Assembly: GCA_025358205.1 (NCBI GenBank)
Contig: JANYKG010000017.1
Coordinates: 1-64,000, forward strand
DNA from: Armatimonadota bacterium
Lineage (GTDB): Bacteria > Armatimonadota > UBA5829 > DTJY01
Direction: 5' to 3'
Length of the DNA stretch: 64,000 nucleotides
Both the position numbers and the translations under genes were made by a program. The notes under the pieces are model-generated. The model saw only the letters and a program-made list of their open reading frames with translations, was not told the origin of the DNA and searched no databases. Below, one piece after another: positions 18,944-27,564 of this stretch (position 1 is the first letter of the stretch; every line of letters starts with the position of its first letter).

Positions 18944-20038
18944 ATGAACGTCAGAGAAATCCCCGTCGCTGAGAAGGACCGCTGGAACGCATTTATCGCC
19001 GCGTCCCCGATTGGCGATCTGCTGCAGTCCTTCGAGTGGGGTGATCTCAAACAGCGCAGCGGCTGGGAGCCGATTCGTGTGGCGGTCGAGGACGACGGTA
19101 AGATAGTCGCCGCCGCGTCAGTGCTGAAACGCAAGCTGCCGAGGCTGAACAAGTGCATTTTCTACGCGCCGCGAGGCCCAGTCTGGGATATGGATAGACC
19201 GGACGCGCTCCAGGCTCTTGTAGCTGCGATCAAGGAGATCGGCCTCAAGCACGGCGCTATCCTATTCAAAGCCGATCCGCCTGTCACGCCGGACAGCGGG
19301 TTAGCAGGCGCGCTGGAATCCGCCGGTCTCAAGAACCTACCCGATCTCAGCGGCTTCGGCGGAGTTCAGCCACGGTGCGTGATGAAGCTCGATATCAGCT
19401 CTTCACTCGATGACGTCCTCGCCGGGTGCAAGCCCAAGTGGCGATACAACATCCGCCTGGCCGAGAAGAAGGGCGTGGTCGTTCGCTCCGATCTCACCAA
19501 AGCCGACCTGCCCACCTTCTACGAACTGCTGAAGGAGACCGCCGTGCGGGACCGGTTCCTGGTGCGCGGCTACAGCTACTATGAAGACATGTGGGATACC
19601 CTCGTGGAGCCGGGGTACGCGCGGCTCTTCCTCGCGGAGTTCGATGGCGAGGCCGTCTCAGGCGCGCTTTCCTACGTCTTCGGCGACAAGTGCTGGTACA
19701 CCTACGGTGCCTCCAGCAACCGCCACCGAAACCTAATGCCGAACCACCTGATGCAGTGGCGCATGATTGAATGGGCAAAGGAGTGTGGGTGTTCAGTCTA
19801 CGATTTTCGCGGAGTTTCGCTGAACAAAGACGGCGGCGAGGACGACCATCTGCACGGGCTGAACCGCTTCAAGGAGGGGTTTGGCGCGCAGTTTGTAGAA
19901 TACATCGGTGAGTACGACATGCCGCTGTCAGGTTTCTGGTACTGGGCGTGGACGGTGGGCAAACCCCGTGCGAGCGCCATTCTCAAGGCCGTTGGTAGGC
20001 GGAAGACGGGTGCGGCGCCCGCGTCCGCAGATGTGTGA
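18944..20038 (+). CDS. FemAB/FemX-family aminoacyltransferase-like protein (GNAT fold)
   Basis: 364 aa, full length for the family. The N-terminal part (QSFEWGDLKQRSGW) is the usual opening of Fem-like proteins. The centre has YAPRGPVWD, PKWRYNIRLAEKKGV and, at about 270-300, YDFRGVS. The family transfers amino acids from aminoacyl-tRNA to lipid II side chains, or caps other envelope precursors. No membrane segment is seen. It sits 23 nt before the alanine racemase gene, which supports a role in peptidoglycan peptide supply or bridging. AAAGGAA precedes the ATG. Confidence 0.85.
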   Translation: MNVREIPVAEKDRWNAFIAASPIGDLLQSFEWGDLKQRSGWEPIRVAVEDDGKIVAAASVLKRKLPRLNKCIFYAPRGPVWDMDRPDALQALVAAIKEIGLKHGAILFKADPPVTPDSGLAGALESAGLKNLPDLSGFGGVQPRCVMKLDISSSLDDVLAGCKPKWRYNIRLAEKKGVVVRSDLTKADLPTFYELLKETAVRDRFLVRGYSYYEDMWDTLVEPGYARLFLAEFDGEAVSGALSYVFGDKCWYTYGASSNRHRNLMPNHLMQWRMIEWAKECGCSVYDFRGVSLNKDGGEDDHLHGLNRFKEGFGAQFVEYIGEYDMPLSGFWYWAWTVGKPRASAILKAVGRRKTGAAPASADV

Positions 20039-20061
20039 TGTTCGTGTGCAAGGAGGCAGCA

Positions 20062-21198
20062 ATGGCCGAGGATAGGTCTTCCAAATCAGCAGGATGCACA
20101 TCATGGGTCGAAGTAGACGCCGGGGCGCTTCGGCATAACTTTGCCGAGATCAAGTCGTTCGTCGGGCCGTCCGTGAAGGTGATGACGGTGGTGAAGGCGG
20201 ATGCGTACGGACACGGCGCTGTCGGCGCGTCTGAGATCTTCGCCGAAGCCGGCGCTGACTACCTCGGCGTGACCACGATTGAAGAAGCGTTGGAGCTTCG
20301 TGCCGCTGGAATCACGACGCCAGTCCTCATATTTTCTCCCCTGATGCCCGATCAGATGGAAGCCGCACTCAGGTTCGACCTGGAGCACACGATCTGCGAT
20401 CTCGGTCTGGCAAAGGCGGCATCGGAGACGGCGGTGAAGCTGGGAAAGACCGCTCGCATTCACGTCAAGGTTGACACCGGCATGGGTCGGCTGGGCGTGT
20501 TGGCGGACGACTGCCCGGACTTCATGTACCGCGTGGCGACGCTTGACGGCATCCAGGTTGCGGGCCTCTACACTCATTTCGCCAACGCTCTTCAGAAGGA
20601 CATCGCCGATTCCGCTGCGCAGAACGAGAGATTCTCCCAGCTCATCCCCGTGCTGAAGTCGAAGGAGATGCCCACCGGCCTGTGCCACGCCGCGAACAGC
20701 GCGGGTTTGCTGCGCCTGAGAGCTTCTCACTATGATATGGTGCGGCCCGGTACGCTGCTGTACGGCCAGTATCCCACGCGGCACATCCATGACAAGCTGA
20801 ACCTGAGCGACACCTGGAGCCTGAAAGCCCGAATCATCGCGGTGCGAAAGCTTCCCAAGGGCGCGAGGGTAGGGTACGGAAGCGAGTTCACGACAGCTAG
20901 GCCCACGATTGCGGCGGTCATCCCGGTCGGTTACTCGGACGGCTTCACGCTGATCCCCGAGAGTGTCGCGAAGCGGAACCTGAACCCCCTGAGGATGGCG
21001 GGATATCGTCTGATGGGCGGCGGCACTGGGGCTTCGGTGACGATTGGCGGTCAGAGGGCGCCAGTGATCGGCAGGATTTCGATGCAGATGTGTTCGGTGG
21101 ACGTGACGGACATCCCCGGTGTTCAGGTCGGCGACGAGGTAGTTGTACCAGCGCGCCGCACCACGGTCTCAGCCCGGATACCGAGGGTGTATGTGTAG
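20062..21198 (+). CDS. alr: alanine racemase
   Basis: About 378 aa PLP enzyme that interconverts L- and D-alanine for peptidoglycan. The PLP lysine is in VVKADAYGHG. The catalytic tyrosine of the C-terminal domain is in RVGYGSEF. HVKVDTGMGRLG and HAANSAGLLR are family hallmarks, as is RISMQMCSVDVTD. The ATG at 20062 follows AGGAGG at 5-nt spacing; a longer frame starting before the FemAB stop is unlikely. The C-terminus after DEVVVPAR is short and basic, a minor variation. Probably co-transcribed with the FemAB-like gene. Confidence 0.95.
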   Translation: MAEDRSSKSAGCTSWVEVDAGALRHNFAEIKSFVGPSVKVMTVVKADAYGHGAVGASEIFAEAGADYLGVTTIEEALELRAAGITTPVLIFSPLMPDQMEAALRFDLEHTICDLGLAKAASETAVKLGKTARIHVKVDTGMGRLGVLADDCPDFMYRVATLDGIQVAGLYTHFANALQKDIADSAAQNERFSQLIPVLKSKEMPTGLCHAANSAGLLRLRASHYDMVRPGTLLYGQYPTRHIHDKLNLSDTWSLKARIIAVRKLPKGARVGYGSEFTTARPTIAAVIPVGYSDGFTLIPESVAKRNLNPLRMAGYRLMGGGTGASVTIGGQRAPVIGRISMQMCSVDVTDIPGVQVGDEVVVPARRTTVSARIPRVYV

Positions 21199-21226
21199 CA
21201 GTTAGCAGACATCGGAGCGTACTGAT

Positions 21227-21320
21227 GCTCGGGATTCGGAAATCCCGAGCTAACTTCTGTCGGCTGATAGGTCAGGAGTAGCGTGCCGCGATGTTCGCAC
21301 TGGATTTCCGAATCCAGTGC
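21227..21320. terminator. strong hairpins between convergent alr and AI-2E genes
   Basis: Two perfect stems, GCTCGGGATT/AATCCCGAGC (21227-21250) and GCACTGGATT/AATCCAGTGC (21297-21320), lie in the convergent gap. No clear T-run follows, so a two-way stop is inferred from position. Confidence 0.45.
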
Positions 21321-21370
21321 AGGCCGCCTAGGCGGACATACCATACAGGCGCTACTACCAGCGATGCCGG

Positions 21371-21398
21371 AACGCACCCATAAAGGGTGCGGCTACAG
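21371..21398. repeat. half copy of the TGTAGCCGCAGGC palindromic repeat
   Basis: GCACCCataaaGGGTGCGGCTACAG matches the right half of the copies at 11051-11110 and 42098-42157. The left half is not present. Confidence 0.65.
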
Positions 21399-21415
21399 GC
21401 TCTTTCCGATACCTG

Positions 21416-22543
21416 CTAATCGCTCTTCTTAGCCTTCTTCTTCGGTTCGGCCGCGGGCTTTACTTTCTTCTTCGGGCGCTCGGGGCGGAGTTCCGGCTTG
21501 AACTCGAAGAGGATCTCCTGAATGCTCGCCGCGATTGGCACCGAGAGTACCATACCTGCCAGGCCGAACAACTGCCCACCCGCCAGCAACGCGAACATGC
21601 TCAGCACCGGATGCAGCCCCACGGACTTGCCGAGGATTCTTGGGGTCACTCCGTTGTCAAACACCAGGTTCAGCGCGATCGCACCAACCGGCGCTACCCA
21701 GATCGGGTGGCTGACTCCCGCCTCGTAGGTGGCCAAGCTGACCAGGAAAATGATAAGCACAGTCGCCCCTGCCCCAATGTACGGAACCGCGTAGAGTATG
21801 CCCGCCAGCAGCCCAAGTATCACTGCATAGCTGATCTTCAGTCCGGTGAGCAGCAGCATCTCCAGAATGCCGTAGAGGATACACACGATCAGCAACCCGC
21901 GCACGTAGTTACTGAAAACGGTTCCGACCTTGGACATGATCTCGGTGGTGCGCTCACGCCACGGCTCGGGTATGAAAAGCGCCGACCGTTTGCGAATTTT
22001 GTCCACATCATTCAGCAGGTAGAACGAGATGAGGGGAATCAGTATCAGCCAGAGCGCTTTCGATACATTCGCCGCGATCCACGATGATGTCGCGGAGACG
22101 GCGGCGGTGGCGCTGCCGGACACCTGGCTGCCGTATCTGGCGAAGACTTCCTGCAATGTGGTGGGAAGCTTGAACTTCACAAGCAGGGCATGGTGCGACT
22201 GCATGGAGTGTTCTGCGAAATCCTGGGCGCGCTCAGCGTAACCGGGGAAATCGCCGGCAAACTGCGAGGCTTGGTCAATGATCGCCGGAACTAGGAAGAC
22301 AAGTCCCAGAATGAACGACCCGAGAAAGACCACGTAGACTGACGCGATGGCGAAGGTTCGGGAGAATCCCATGCGCTGCATGCGGTCGAGAAGGGGATCA
22401 AGCAGCCAGGCGATGGCAAATGCTATAACAAACGGTGGGAGTATGCCCCGGACTCCCCAAAAGAACAATACCAACCCAACAATCAGCAAAGCGCTTGCCA
22501 TGAATGCAAGCAAGGCCTTGTACCACGGTGTCCCGTTCTGCAA
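21416..22543 (-). CDS. AI-2E family transporter (PerM-like membrane protein)
   Basis: 375 aa with about eight membrane segments and the family motifs IPLISFYLLND and PYIGA. The Lys/Pro-rich C-terminal tail is cytoplasmic. Members export small molecules or ions (AI-2, or Na+/H+ exchange in some); the substrate here is not known. The start is TTG at 22543 with AGGGGG upstream. It is the last gene of the stress-sigma operon, 22 nt after the sigma factor stop, so it may be part of the general stress response. Confidence 0.85.
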   Translation of the reverse strand: MQNGTPWYKALLAFMASALLIVGLVLFFWGVRGILPPFVIAFAIAWLLDPLLDRMQRMGFSRTFAIASVYVVFLGSFILGLVFLVPAIIDQASQFAGDFPGYAERAQDFAEHSMQSHHALLVKFKLPTTLQEVFARYGSQVSGSATAAVSATSSWIAANVSKALWLILIPLISFYLLNDVDKIRKRSALFIPEPWRERTTEIMSKVGTVFSNYVRGLLIVCILYGILEMLLLTGLKISYAVILGLLAGILYAVPYIGAGATVLIIFLVSLATYEAGVSHPIWVAPVGAIALNLVFDNGVTPRILGKSVGLHPVLSMFALLAGGQLFGLAGMVLSVPIAASIQEILFEFKPELRPERPKKKVKPAAEPKKKAKKSD

Positions 22544-22565
22544 TGTTTTGCCCCCTGAGATCGGA

Positions 22566-23336
22566 CTACGCTAGCAGAAGATCTTTCAACTTCTTAAGCG
22601 CCTTCTGCTGCAGCCTGGATACGTGCATTTGTGATATGTTGAGCTTTTGTGCGACTTCCGTCTGAGACATGTCCTTGAAGAATCTGAGGTCAATAATGGA
22701 GCGCTCTCTTTGTTCCAGAGTCCCCATTGCCTGTGTGAGGTCTCCATACTGGTTAATGTTGTCCAGTGAGGCATCTGTGCTGCCCAGGAACTCGGCCAGA
22801 CTGAGCGCCGTGGATTCATCCTCATGGCTCATTTTGCTGTCCATGGAGACGGTATCATAGGCATTTCCCATCTCTATGGCTTCCAACGTCTCTTCTTCGG
22901 ATGCGCCCACAAAATCGGCGATCTCCTGGATGGTAGGCACTCTGCCGAGCCTCTGCGAAAGAGCATCCGCCGCCTTGCTGGTAGCGAGGTTGAGTTCCTG
23001 AAGCCGACGTGGAACCTTCAAGCTCCACGATTTGTCACGGAAATACCGTCGAATTTCGCCGACGATGGTGGGCGTAGCGTAGGTGGAGAACTTGGTGCCG
23101 CGCTCCGGGTCATACCTGTCAATGGCGTTAATCAGCCCGATAGTACCTACCTGCACCAGGTCTTCTATCGGTTCGCCGCGGTTCATAAACTTGCCCGCCA
23201 GGAAGCGCACCAGGTTGTGATGCATGGCGACAAGCTGATTTCTTGTTTCGGGATCACGGTCGCGCGCGAATCTGCTGAATACCGCTTCGGCGTCTTCTAC
23301 GGCCCGATCTCCTGCTGGTTTCTTAGAAGTAGTCAT
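22566..23336 (-). CDS. SigB/SigF-type RNA polymerase sigma factor
   Basis: 256 aa, the size of SigB/SigF/SigG. Region 2 (about 40-110) has EDLVQVGTIGLINAIDRYDPERGTKF split across the core-binding and -10 recognition parts. Region 3 is at about 120-180. Region 4 (about 200-255) ends with the helix-turn-helix MSQTEVAQKLNISQMHVSRLQ. It lies 4 nt downstream of the RsbW-like gene and is expected to be released by the RsbV/RsbW partner switch. Region 3 lacks a clear SigA-like extension, in line with a group 3 sigma. Confidence 0.93.
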   Translation of the reverse strand: MTTSKKPAGDRAVEDAEAVFSRFARDRDPETRNQLVAMHHNLVRFLAGKFMNRGEPIEDLVQVGTIGLINAIDRYDPERGTKFSTYATPTIVGEIRRYFRDKSWSLKVPRRLQELNLATSKAADALSQRLGRVPTIQEIADFVGASEEETLEAIEMGNAYDTVSMDSKMSHEDESTALSLAEFLGSTDASLDNINQYGDLTQAMGTLEQRERSIIDLRFFKDMSQTEVAQKLNISQMHVSRLQQKALKKLKDLLLA

Positions 23337-23340
23337 GCAG

Positions 23341-23757
23341 TTACCCCGGGTACTTGACCATACTGACCAAGGTGCCTTCCGGAGTAGACTCTACCTTGAA
23401 CTCATCAACCAGCAACTCCATCAACAGCGCGCCGAGTCCCTGCTCATCAAGATCAGATGCAGATTCCTCGGAATCCGCATCCGTACACTGTACGTTGTCC
23501 TGTACTTTGACGATCAGCTTATCTGCGGCAATTTCGCTTGTGATGGTTATTTCGCCGTCAGAGACATTCGCCCTCTTTGCACGCTCTACGGCGGTGGTAC
23601 AGGCTTCCCCAACGGCAAGTCGGATGTCTTCCACTTCGTCGTAGGTAAATTGCATACGGCTGGCGACGCCGAGAATGGTGAGTCTCGCCACGCCGACGTA
23701 TTCCGGCTTCGAGGGTATTGTCAGTTCAACAACGGGAGCTTCCATCGTGTCCGTCAC
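23341..23757 (-). CDS. RsbW/SpoIIAB-like anti-sigma factor with altered kinase motifs
   Basis: 138 aa GHKL-fold protein. The N-box reads EACTTAVERA, with Thr55 where RsbW and SpoIIAB have the Mg-binding Asn. The G1 box reads VQDNVQCTD: Asp87 is kept but the two usual glycines are Val and Cys. QGLGALLMELLVDE resembles G2. It should bind the sigma factor coded next, but its ability to phosphorylate RsbV is doubtful. The start is GTG at 23757 with AAGGAGG eight nt upstream. The order is rsbV-rsbW-sigma, as in the Bacillus sigB operon. Confidence 0.85.
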   Translation of the reverse strand: MTDTMEAPVVELTIPSKPEYVGVARLTILGVASRMQFTYDEVEDIRLAVGEACTTAVERAKRANVSDGEITITSEIAADKLIVKVQDNVQCTDADSEESASDLDEQGLGALLMELLVDEFKVESTPEGTLVSMVKYPG

Positions 23758-23821
23758 CTGATAGTCCTCCTTGCCAGGTGGTATTCAAACGCATCACGCC
23801 ATTCCAACACGGCCTGATGCA

Positions 23822-24166
23822 CTACTGTACCTTGGCTATCGCATCCAGGTCTGTCGCGAAGATGTCGAAAATCTTGTCCAAACCGGTGATCTCGAAAATA
23901 CGCTTGATTCTTGGGTTTGGGCAGACAAGATCCAAGGTGCCGCTTCGCTCACGAAGTCTCTTCAGTCCACCTATCAGCACTCCCAAAGCCGTACTGTCAA
24001 GGTACTCCACGGAGGAGAGGTCCACGATCACATGCTTAACCCCGCCGTCCAGCAGTGCGATGATCTGCTGTTTGAGCTGAGGAGCGGTGTAAACATCAAC
24101 TTCACCCTCCAGACCTATGAGCGAGGCCTGATCGTTGATGCTTTTTGTAGCCAGTTTCAAGTTCAT
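23822..24166 (-). CDS. RsbV/SpoIIAA-like anti-sigma factor antagonist (STAS domain)
   Basis: 114 aa single STAS domain. The phosphorylatable serine is in EYLDSTALGVL (Ser58), and the N-terminal LEGEVDVYTAPQLK fits the family. In the unphosphorylated form such proteins bind RsbW and free the sigma factor. It lies 64 nt before rsbW and 71 nt after the YtxH-like gene, where a hairpin is seen. Confidence 0.92.
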   Translation of the reverse strand: MNLKLATKSINDQASLIGLEGEVDVYTAPQLKQQIIALLDGGVKHVIVDLSSVEYLDSTALGVLIGGLKRLRERSGTLDLVCPNPRIKRIFEITGLDKIFDIFATDLDAIAKVQ

Positions 24167-24191
24167 AACATGTCACCTTTCTCCAATATCA

Positions 24192-24224
24192 GAGGCCGGG
24201 CGCGTGTTGATCTCGCCCGACCTC
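24192..24224 (-). promoter_or_regulatory. intra-operon hairpin between YtxH-like gene and rsbV
   Basis: GAGGtCGGGCG and CGCCCGgCCTC (minus strand) form a GC-rich stem with an 11-nt loop and no T-run. It may tune transcript stability or partial termination between the stress genes and the partner-switch genes. Confidence 0.4.
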
Positions 24225-24237
24225 ACGGATTACAACA

Positions 24238-24576
24238 CTAGGCCTCCACTGTATCGTCGCCAACTGCCTCAATAATCTCTTCTCGCTTCTCGGCCATGGC
24301 CTGCTTGCCCTGCTCGATGGCGTCATGCACCTTGGCCTTAGTGGTGTCTACCAGAGTTTTGGATTTCTGCACCAGGTCGTCCACGGACGTGCTCAGATCG
24401 CCGACCACATCTTCGGCTCTGGATTTCAGATCTTCCGCAGCCTTCTTCAGGTCATCGCGGGTCTCAGTCCCGGTCTTCGGCGCAAACAGCAATCCTGCTG
24501 CCGCCCCGATGATTGCGCCCAGGCCAATGCCTGCCAGTACGCTCAGTAAAACGCTTCTCTCCTCATCGTTGTTCAC
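24238..24576 (-). CDS. YtxH domain-containing protein
   Basis: 112 aa. A glycine-rich membrane segment (LAGIGLGAIIGAAAGLLFAPKTG, about 12-34) is the YtxH signature. A charged helical tail follows, rich in Asp/Lys and predicted to coil. YtxH-like proteins in Bacillus are general-stress proteins under SigB. It overlaps the DUF948 gene by 4 nt (ATGA), so the two are translated together, as ytxG-ytxH are. The function is unknown. Confidence 0.85.
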   Translation of the reverse strand: MNNDEERSVLLSVLAGIGLGAIIGAAAGLLFAPKTGTETRDDLKKAAEDLKSRAEDVVGDLSTSVDDLVQKSKTLVDTTKAKVHDAIEQGKQAMAEKREEIIEAVGDDTVEA

Positions 24577-24992
24577 TTAGTGGTACCCTCCTTGTCAGTT
24601 TGACGAGGCCCTCTAAGGGCCTTTATTCCCTGCTTGATTCCTTCATAAACACTTGCCAGGCCATCGGTTGACGACTTTACAATATTGAGAGCGGCTGACG
24701 CGGTCTCCACGGTGTCCACCACGCGCTCTATACCGGCGGCGGCGTTGTCTACGTGTCGGACGGTTTCCGTGAGTTCCACTACCAGGCGATCCACGTCCAA
24801 CAGTGCGTTGCGCGCGTGTTGCGTTGTCTGCGTCAGTTCGTCTTCCGTCGTGTTCATCAGACTGGACAGATCTTCAGCAGTTCGTCCCAGTTTTCTGGCT
24901 TCGCGCAATACCCCTGAAATCAGCATTGCGATCGCACCGGCAATAACCAGCGCTGCGATGGATAGCGCTGCATACAGTACGTTTAGCACCAT
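24573..24992 (-). CDS. DUF948 (YtxG-like) membrane protein
   Basis: 139 aa. An N-terminal membrane helix (about 8-28) is followed by a long amphipathic helical region (LGRTAEDLSSLMNTTEDELTQ and on). This matches DUF948 proteins, which resemble parts of chemoreceptor or coiled-coil envelope proteins and pair with YtxH. The ATG at 24992 follows AGGAGGA. It is the first gene after mnmA (46-nt gap), and it starts the block of stress-related genes. Confidence 0.82.
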   Translation of the reverse strand: MVLNVLYAALSIAALVIAGAIAMLISGVLREARKLGRTAEDLSSLMNTTEDELTQTTQHARNALLDVDRLVVELTETVRHVDNAAAGIERVVDTVETASAALNIVKSSTDGLASVYEGIKQGIKALRGPRQTDKEGTTK

Positions 24993-25038
24993 CGTCCTCC
25001 TGGTTCCGACGAGTGTAAAAAAGACTCCTCACTCATCA

Positions 25039-26100
25039 TTAGTCGGCGTTGAGTATCGTTCCTCCACCGACAATAATATCATCATTGTAGCACACAACTG
25101 CCTGCCCCGGTGTGATGGCTCTCTGCGGCTCGTCGAAGGTCACCCGAACCATTCCGTCGGGTAATGGTGTGAGCACGGCAGGACAGTCTTTCATATTATA
25201 GCGCACCTTTGCGGTCACCGCAATCGGTTTTTCAAGCTTTTTTATGGAAATCAAGTTGAAATCCGTTGCGAGAAGATTAGCGCAATACAGATCTGCGTTT
25301 TGCCCTACGACTACTGCGTTCCTCTCCGGGTCCAGGCGTATTGTGTAGAGCGGTTCACGGGCGGCGATTCCTATGCGTTTCCGCTGCCCGACCGTATAGA
25401 ACGCAATCCCATTGTGCCGCCCGATCTCATTTCCAGTCGTGTCCAGAATGGGTCCCGGCGCCATTGCGTCCGGCGCATACTTCTGCAGGAATGCCGGGTA
25501 GTCCTTGTTATCTACAAAACATATTTCCTGGCTGTCCGGCTTGTCGAAAACCTCCAGGCCAATTCGCTCTGCCAGCGCGCGGGTCTCGTCTTTCTTCATA
25601 TCGCCGAGTGGGGCGATTATCCGCGACAACTGATCTTGGTTTAAGCCGCACAACGCGTAGGACTGATCCTTGCTTGCGTCCAGCCCGCGCATCAGGAGCC
25701 GACGCCCGGTTTCCTCATTATATGACACTCGAACATAGTGACCGGTTGCCATTCGTTCAGCTTCCAGTGTGCGCGCATGTTCCATCAACACTCCGAACTT
25801 GATTCGCGGGTTGCACCGCACGCACGGGTTGGGTGTTCGTCCATGTGCATACTCTGAAACGAAGTCGCGGATGACCTCGCGTTCGAACACGTCCCTCAGG
25901 TCAACCACATGGTGCTGTATGCCCAGCTTATCTGCCATCCGGCGGGCGTCTTCTACAGCCTGCGTGCATCTATCATCCTCGGGCTTTACGCGCATGGTCA
26001 GCCCCACTACGTCGAAGCCTTGTTCCACTAGCATCGCCGCAGCTACCGAGCTGTCTACGCCGCCACTCATGGCCACCGCTACCCTGGTCTTTGCCGTCAC
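25039..26100 (-). CDS. mnmA: tRNA-specific 2-thiouridylase MnmA
   Basis: 353 aa, full length. The PP-loop SGGVDSSVA binds ATP. The catalytic cysteines are in NPCVRCN and SQEICFVD. GHYVR and the C-terminal RYN.....VTF beta-barrel portion are typical. It puts sulfur on U34 of Lys, Glu and Gln tRNAs. The start is GTG at 26100, overlapping the rarA stop by 4 nt (GTGA), with AAGGGGAAA upstream. In Bacillus trmU (mnmA) also lies near rarA. Confidence 0.95.
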   Translation of the reverse strand: MTAKTRVAVAMSGGVDSSVAAAMLVEQGFDVVGLTMRVKPEDDRCTQAVEDARRMADKLGIQHHVVDLRDVFEREVIRDFVSEYAHGRTPNPCVRCNPRIKFGVLMEHARTLEAERMATGHYVRVSYNEETGRRLLMRGLDASKDQSYALCGLNQDQLSRIIAPLGDMKKDETRALAERIGLEVFDKPDSQEICFVDNKDYPAFLQKYAPDAMAPGPILDTTGNEIGRHNGIAFYTVGQRKRIGIAAREPLYTIRLDPERNAVVVGQNADLYCANLLATDFNLISIKKLEKPIAVTAKVRYNMKDCPAVLTPLPDGMVRVTFDEPQRAITPGQAVVCYNDDIIVGGGTILNAD

Positions 26101-27464
26101 CTGTCTTTCCCCTTACTGTTCGCGCGAATTATCTCAAGCCGTTCCTTGATGATCCTTTCGCGGCCGTTGTCTGTCGGCTCGTAATACGGGGCAGACTTGA
26201 TTCCGTCCGGCATATACTGTTGTTCTACCCAATGTCCGGGGTAATCATGCGCATACTTGTAACCTTTTCCGTGTCCAAGCGCTTTCGCGCCCTTATAGCT
26301 GCTGTCTCTGAGGTGAATCGGCACCGGTTTCGACTGTTTCTCGGTAACATCCTTCAGAGCACGTGTTATGCCCACATACGCCGCGTTGCTCTTCGGGGCA
26401 CATGCAAGATAGACCGCCGCCTGTGCAATCGGTATGCGTGCTTCCGGCATGCCCACGTACTCCACCGCATGTGCCGCTGCGTTCGCCAAAACCAACGCCA
26501 TGGGGTCTGCATTTCCTATGTCTTCTGCTGCGCAGACAATTATCCGCCGGACGATAAACCTCGCATCCTCTCCCGCGTAGATCATACGCGCAAGCCAGTA
26601 GAGCGCCGCATCCGGGTCAGACCCGCGCATGGATTTGATAAACGCGGATATCACATCGTAGTGGCTGTCACCGGTCTTGTCGTAGTTGAGCGATCTGTGC
26701 TGCAGGGCCTCTTCCGCTATACCAAGGGTGACCTTGCGCTTGCCTCTCTTGTCGGGCGGCACGGTCAGCGCGGCGATTTCCAGGGCGTTCAGCGCCACTC
26801 GGGCGTCACCGTTCGCTATGTTCAGCAGGTGGGCCATGGCATCGTCCGTGACCGCGATTTTCCAGTTGCCCAGTCCGCGTTCCTTGTCTTCCACTGCCCG
26901 CAGCATTATGGTCTTCAGATCTTCTTCGCCAAGCTGTTCGAAGCGGAATATGCGCGACCTGGAGATGAGCGGGGAGTTCACTTCAAAGTACGGGTTTTCG
27001 GTCGTCGCGCCTATCAGCGTGATCGTTCCGTCTTCAACATGGGGAAGAAAGGCGTCCTGCTGTGATTTGTTAAACCGATGAATCTCGTCCACAAAGAGGA
27101 TTGTCTTGTGTCCGTAGAATTTCTTCTGCTCTTTGGCCTTCTCTATGATCTTGCGGATATCGGCCACGCCGGATACGACCGCGCTGAAGTTCTCGAAGTT
27201 GGACTTGGTAGAGCGGGCTATGGTGGCGGCGAGGCTGCTTTTGCCGGAACCGGGCGGCCCCCAGAAGATGGCGGACTGTAGTTCGTCCTGTTCAATAGCG
27301 CGGCGGAGCAGGGTGCCGGGACCGATGATCTGTTCCTGGCCTACAAACTCATCTATGGTGCGGGGGCGCATGCGGGCGGCGAGCGGCATTCCTGTTTCGC
27401 CGGATGCCTCCGCGGCTTTGTCGAACAGATCTGCGGGCTGCGAATCCTTCCCAGCCGGTCTCAT
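26097..27464 (-). CDS. rarA: replication-associated recombination protein A (RarA/MgsA) AAA+ ATPase
   Basis: About 455 aa. Walker A is GPPGSGKSS, Walker B is LFVDEIHRFNKSQQD, sensor 1 is GATTENP, and the arginine-finger region is SRSRIF. The C-terminal MgsA domain includes YPHDYPGHW-like YKYAHDYPGHWVEQQYMPD. It acts at stalled replication forks. The ATG at 27464 is used; a longer frame reaches into repeat sequence. It heads the rarA-mnmA-stress-sigma transcription unit, with a 6S RNA candidate just upstream. Confidence 0.95.
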   Translation of the reverse strand: MRPAGKDSQPADLFDKAAEASGETGMPLAARMRPRTIDEFVGQEQIIGPGTLLRRAIEQDELQSAIFWGPPGSGKSSLAATIARSTKSNFENFSAVVSGVADIRKIIEKAKEQKKFYGHKTILFVDEIHRFNKSQQDAFLPHVEDGTITLIGATTENPYFEVNSPLISRSRIFRFEQLGEEDLKTIMLRAVEDKERGLGNWKIAVTDDAMAHLLNIANGDARVALNALEIAALTVPPDKRGKRKVTLGIAEEALQHRSLNYDKTGDSHYDVISAFIKSMRGSDPDAALYWLARMIYAGEDARFIVRRIIVCAAEDIGNADPMALVLANAAAHAVEYVGMPEARIPIAQAAVYLACAPKSNAAYVGITRALKDVTEKQSKPVPIHLRDSSYKGAKALGHGKGYKYAHDYPGHWVEQQYMPDGIKSAPYYEPTDNGRERIIKERLEIIRANSKGKDR

Positions 27465-27485
27465 AATGAATGCCCCCGATAGCGA

Positions 27486-27559
27486 AATGGCTGATGGCTC
27501 ATGGTCAACGAATAGCGGGCAATTGCCCAAACAACATCAACCATCAACCACCAGCCATA
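27486..27559. repeat. short inverted repeat with ATGGCTGATGG ends
   Basis: ATGGCTGATGGCTCATGG and, inverted, CCATCAACCACCAGCCAT flank about 35 nt. The wording matches the ends of the cassette at 43440-44091 (AATGGCTAATGG), so it may be a coding-free relative. It lies between the 6S candidate and rarA. Confidence 0.5.
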
Positions 27560-27564
27560 AAAAT

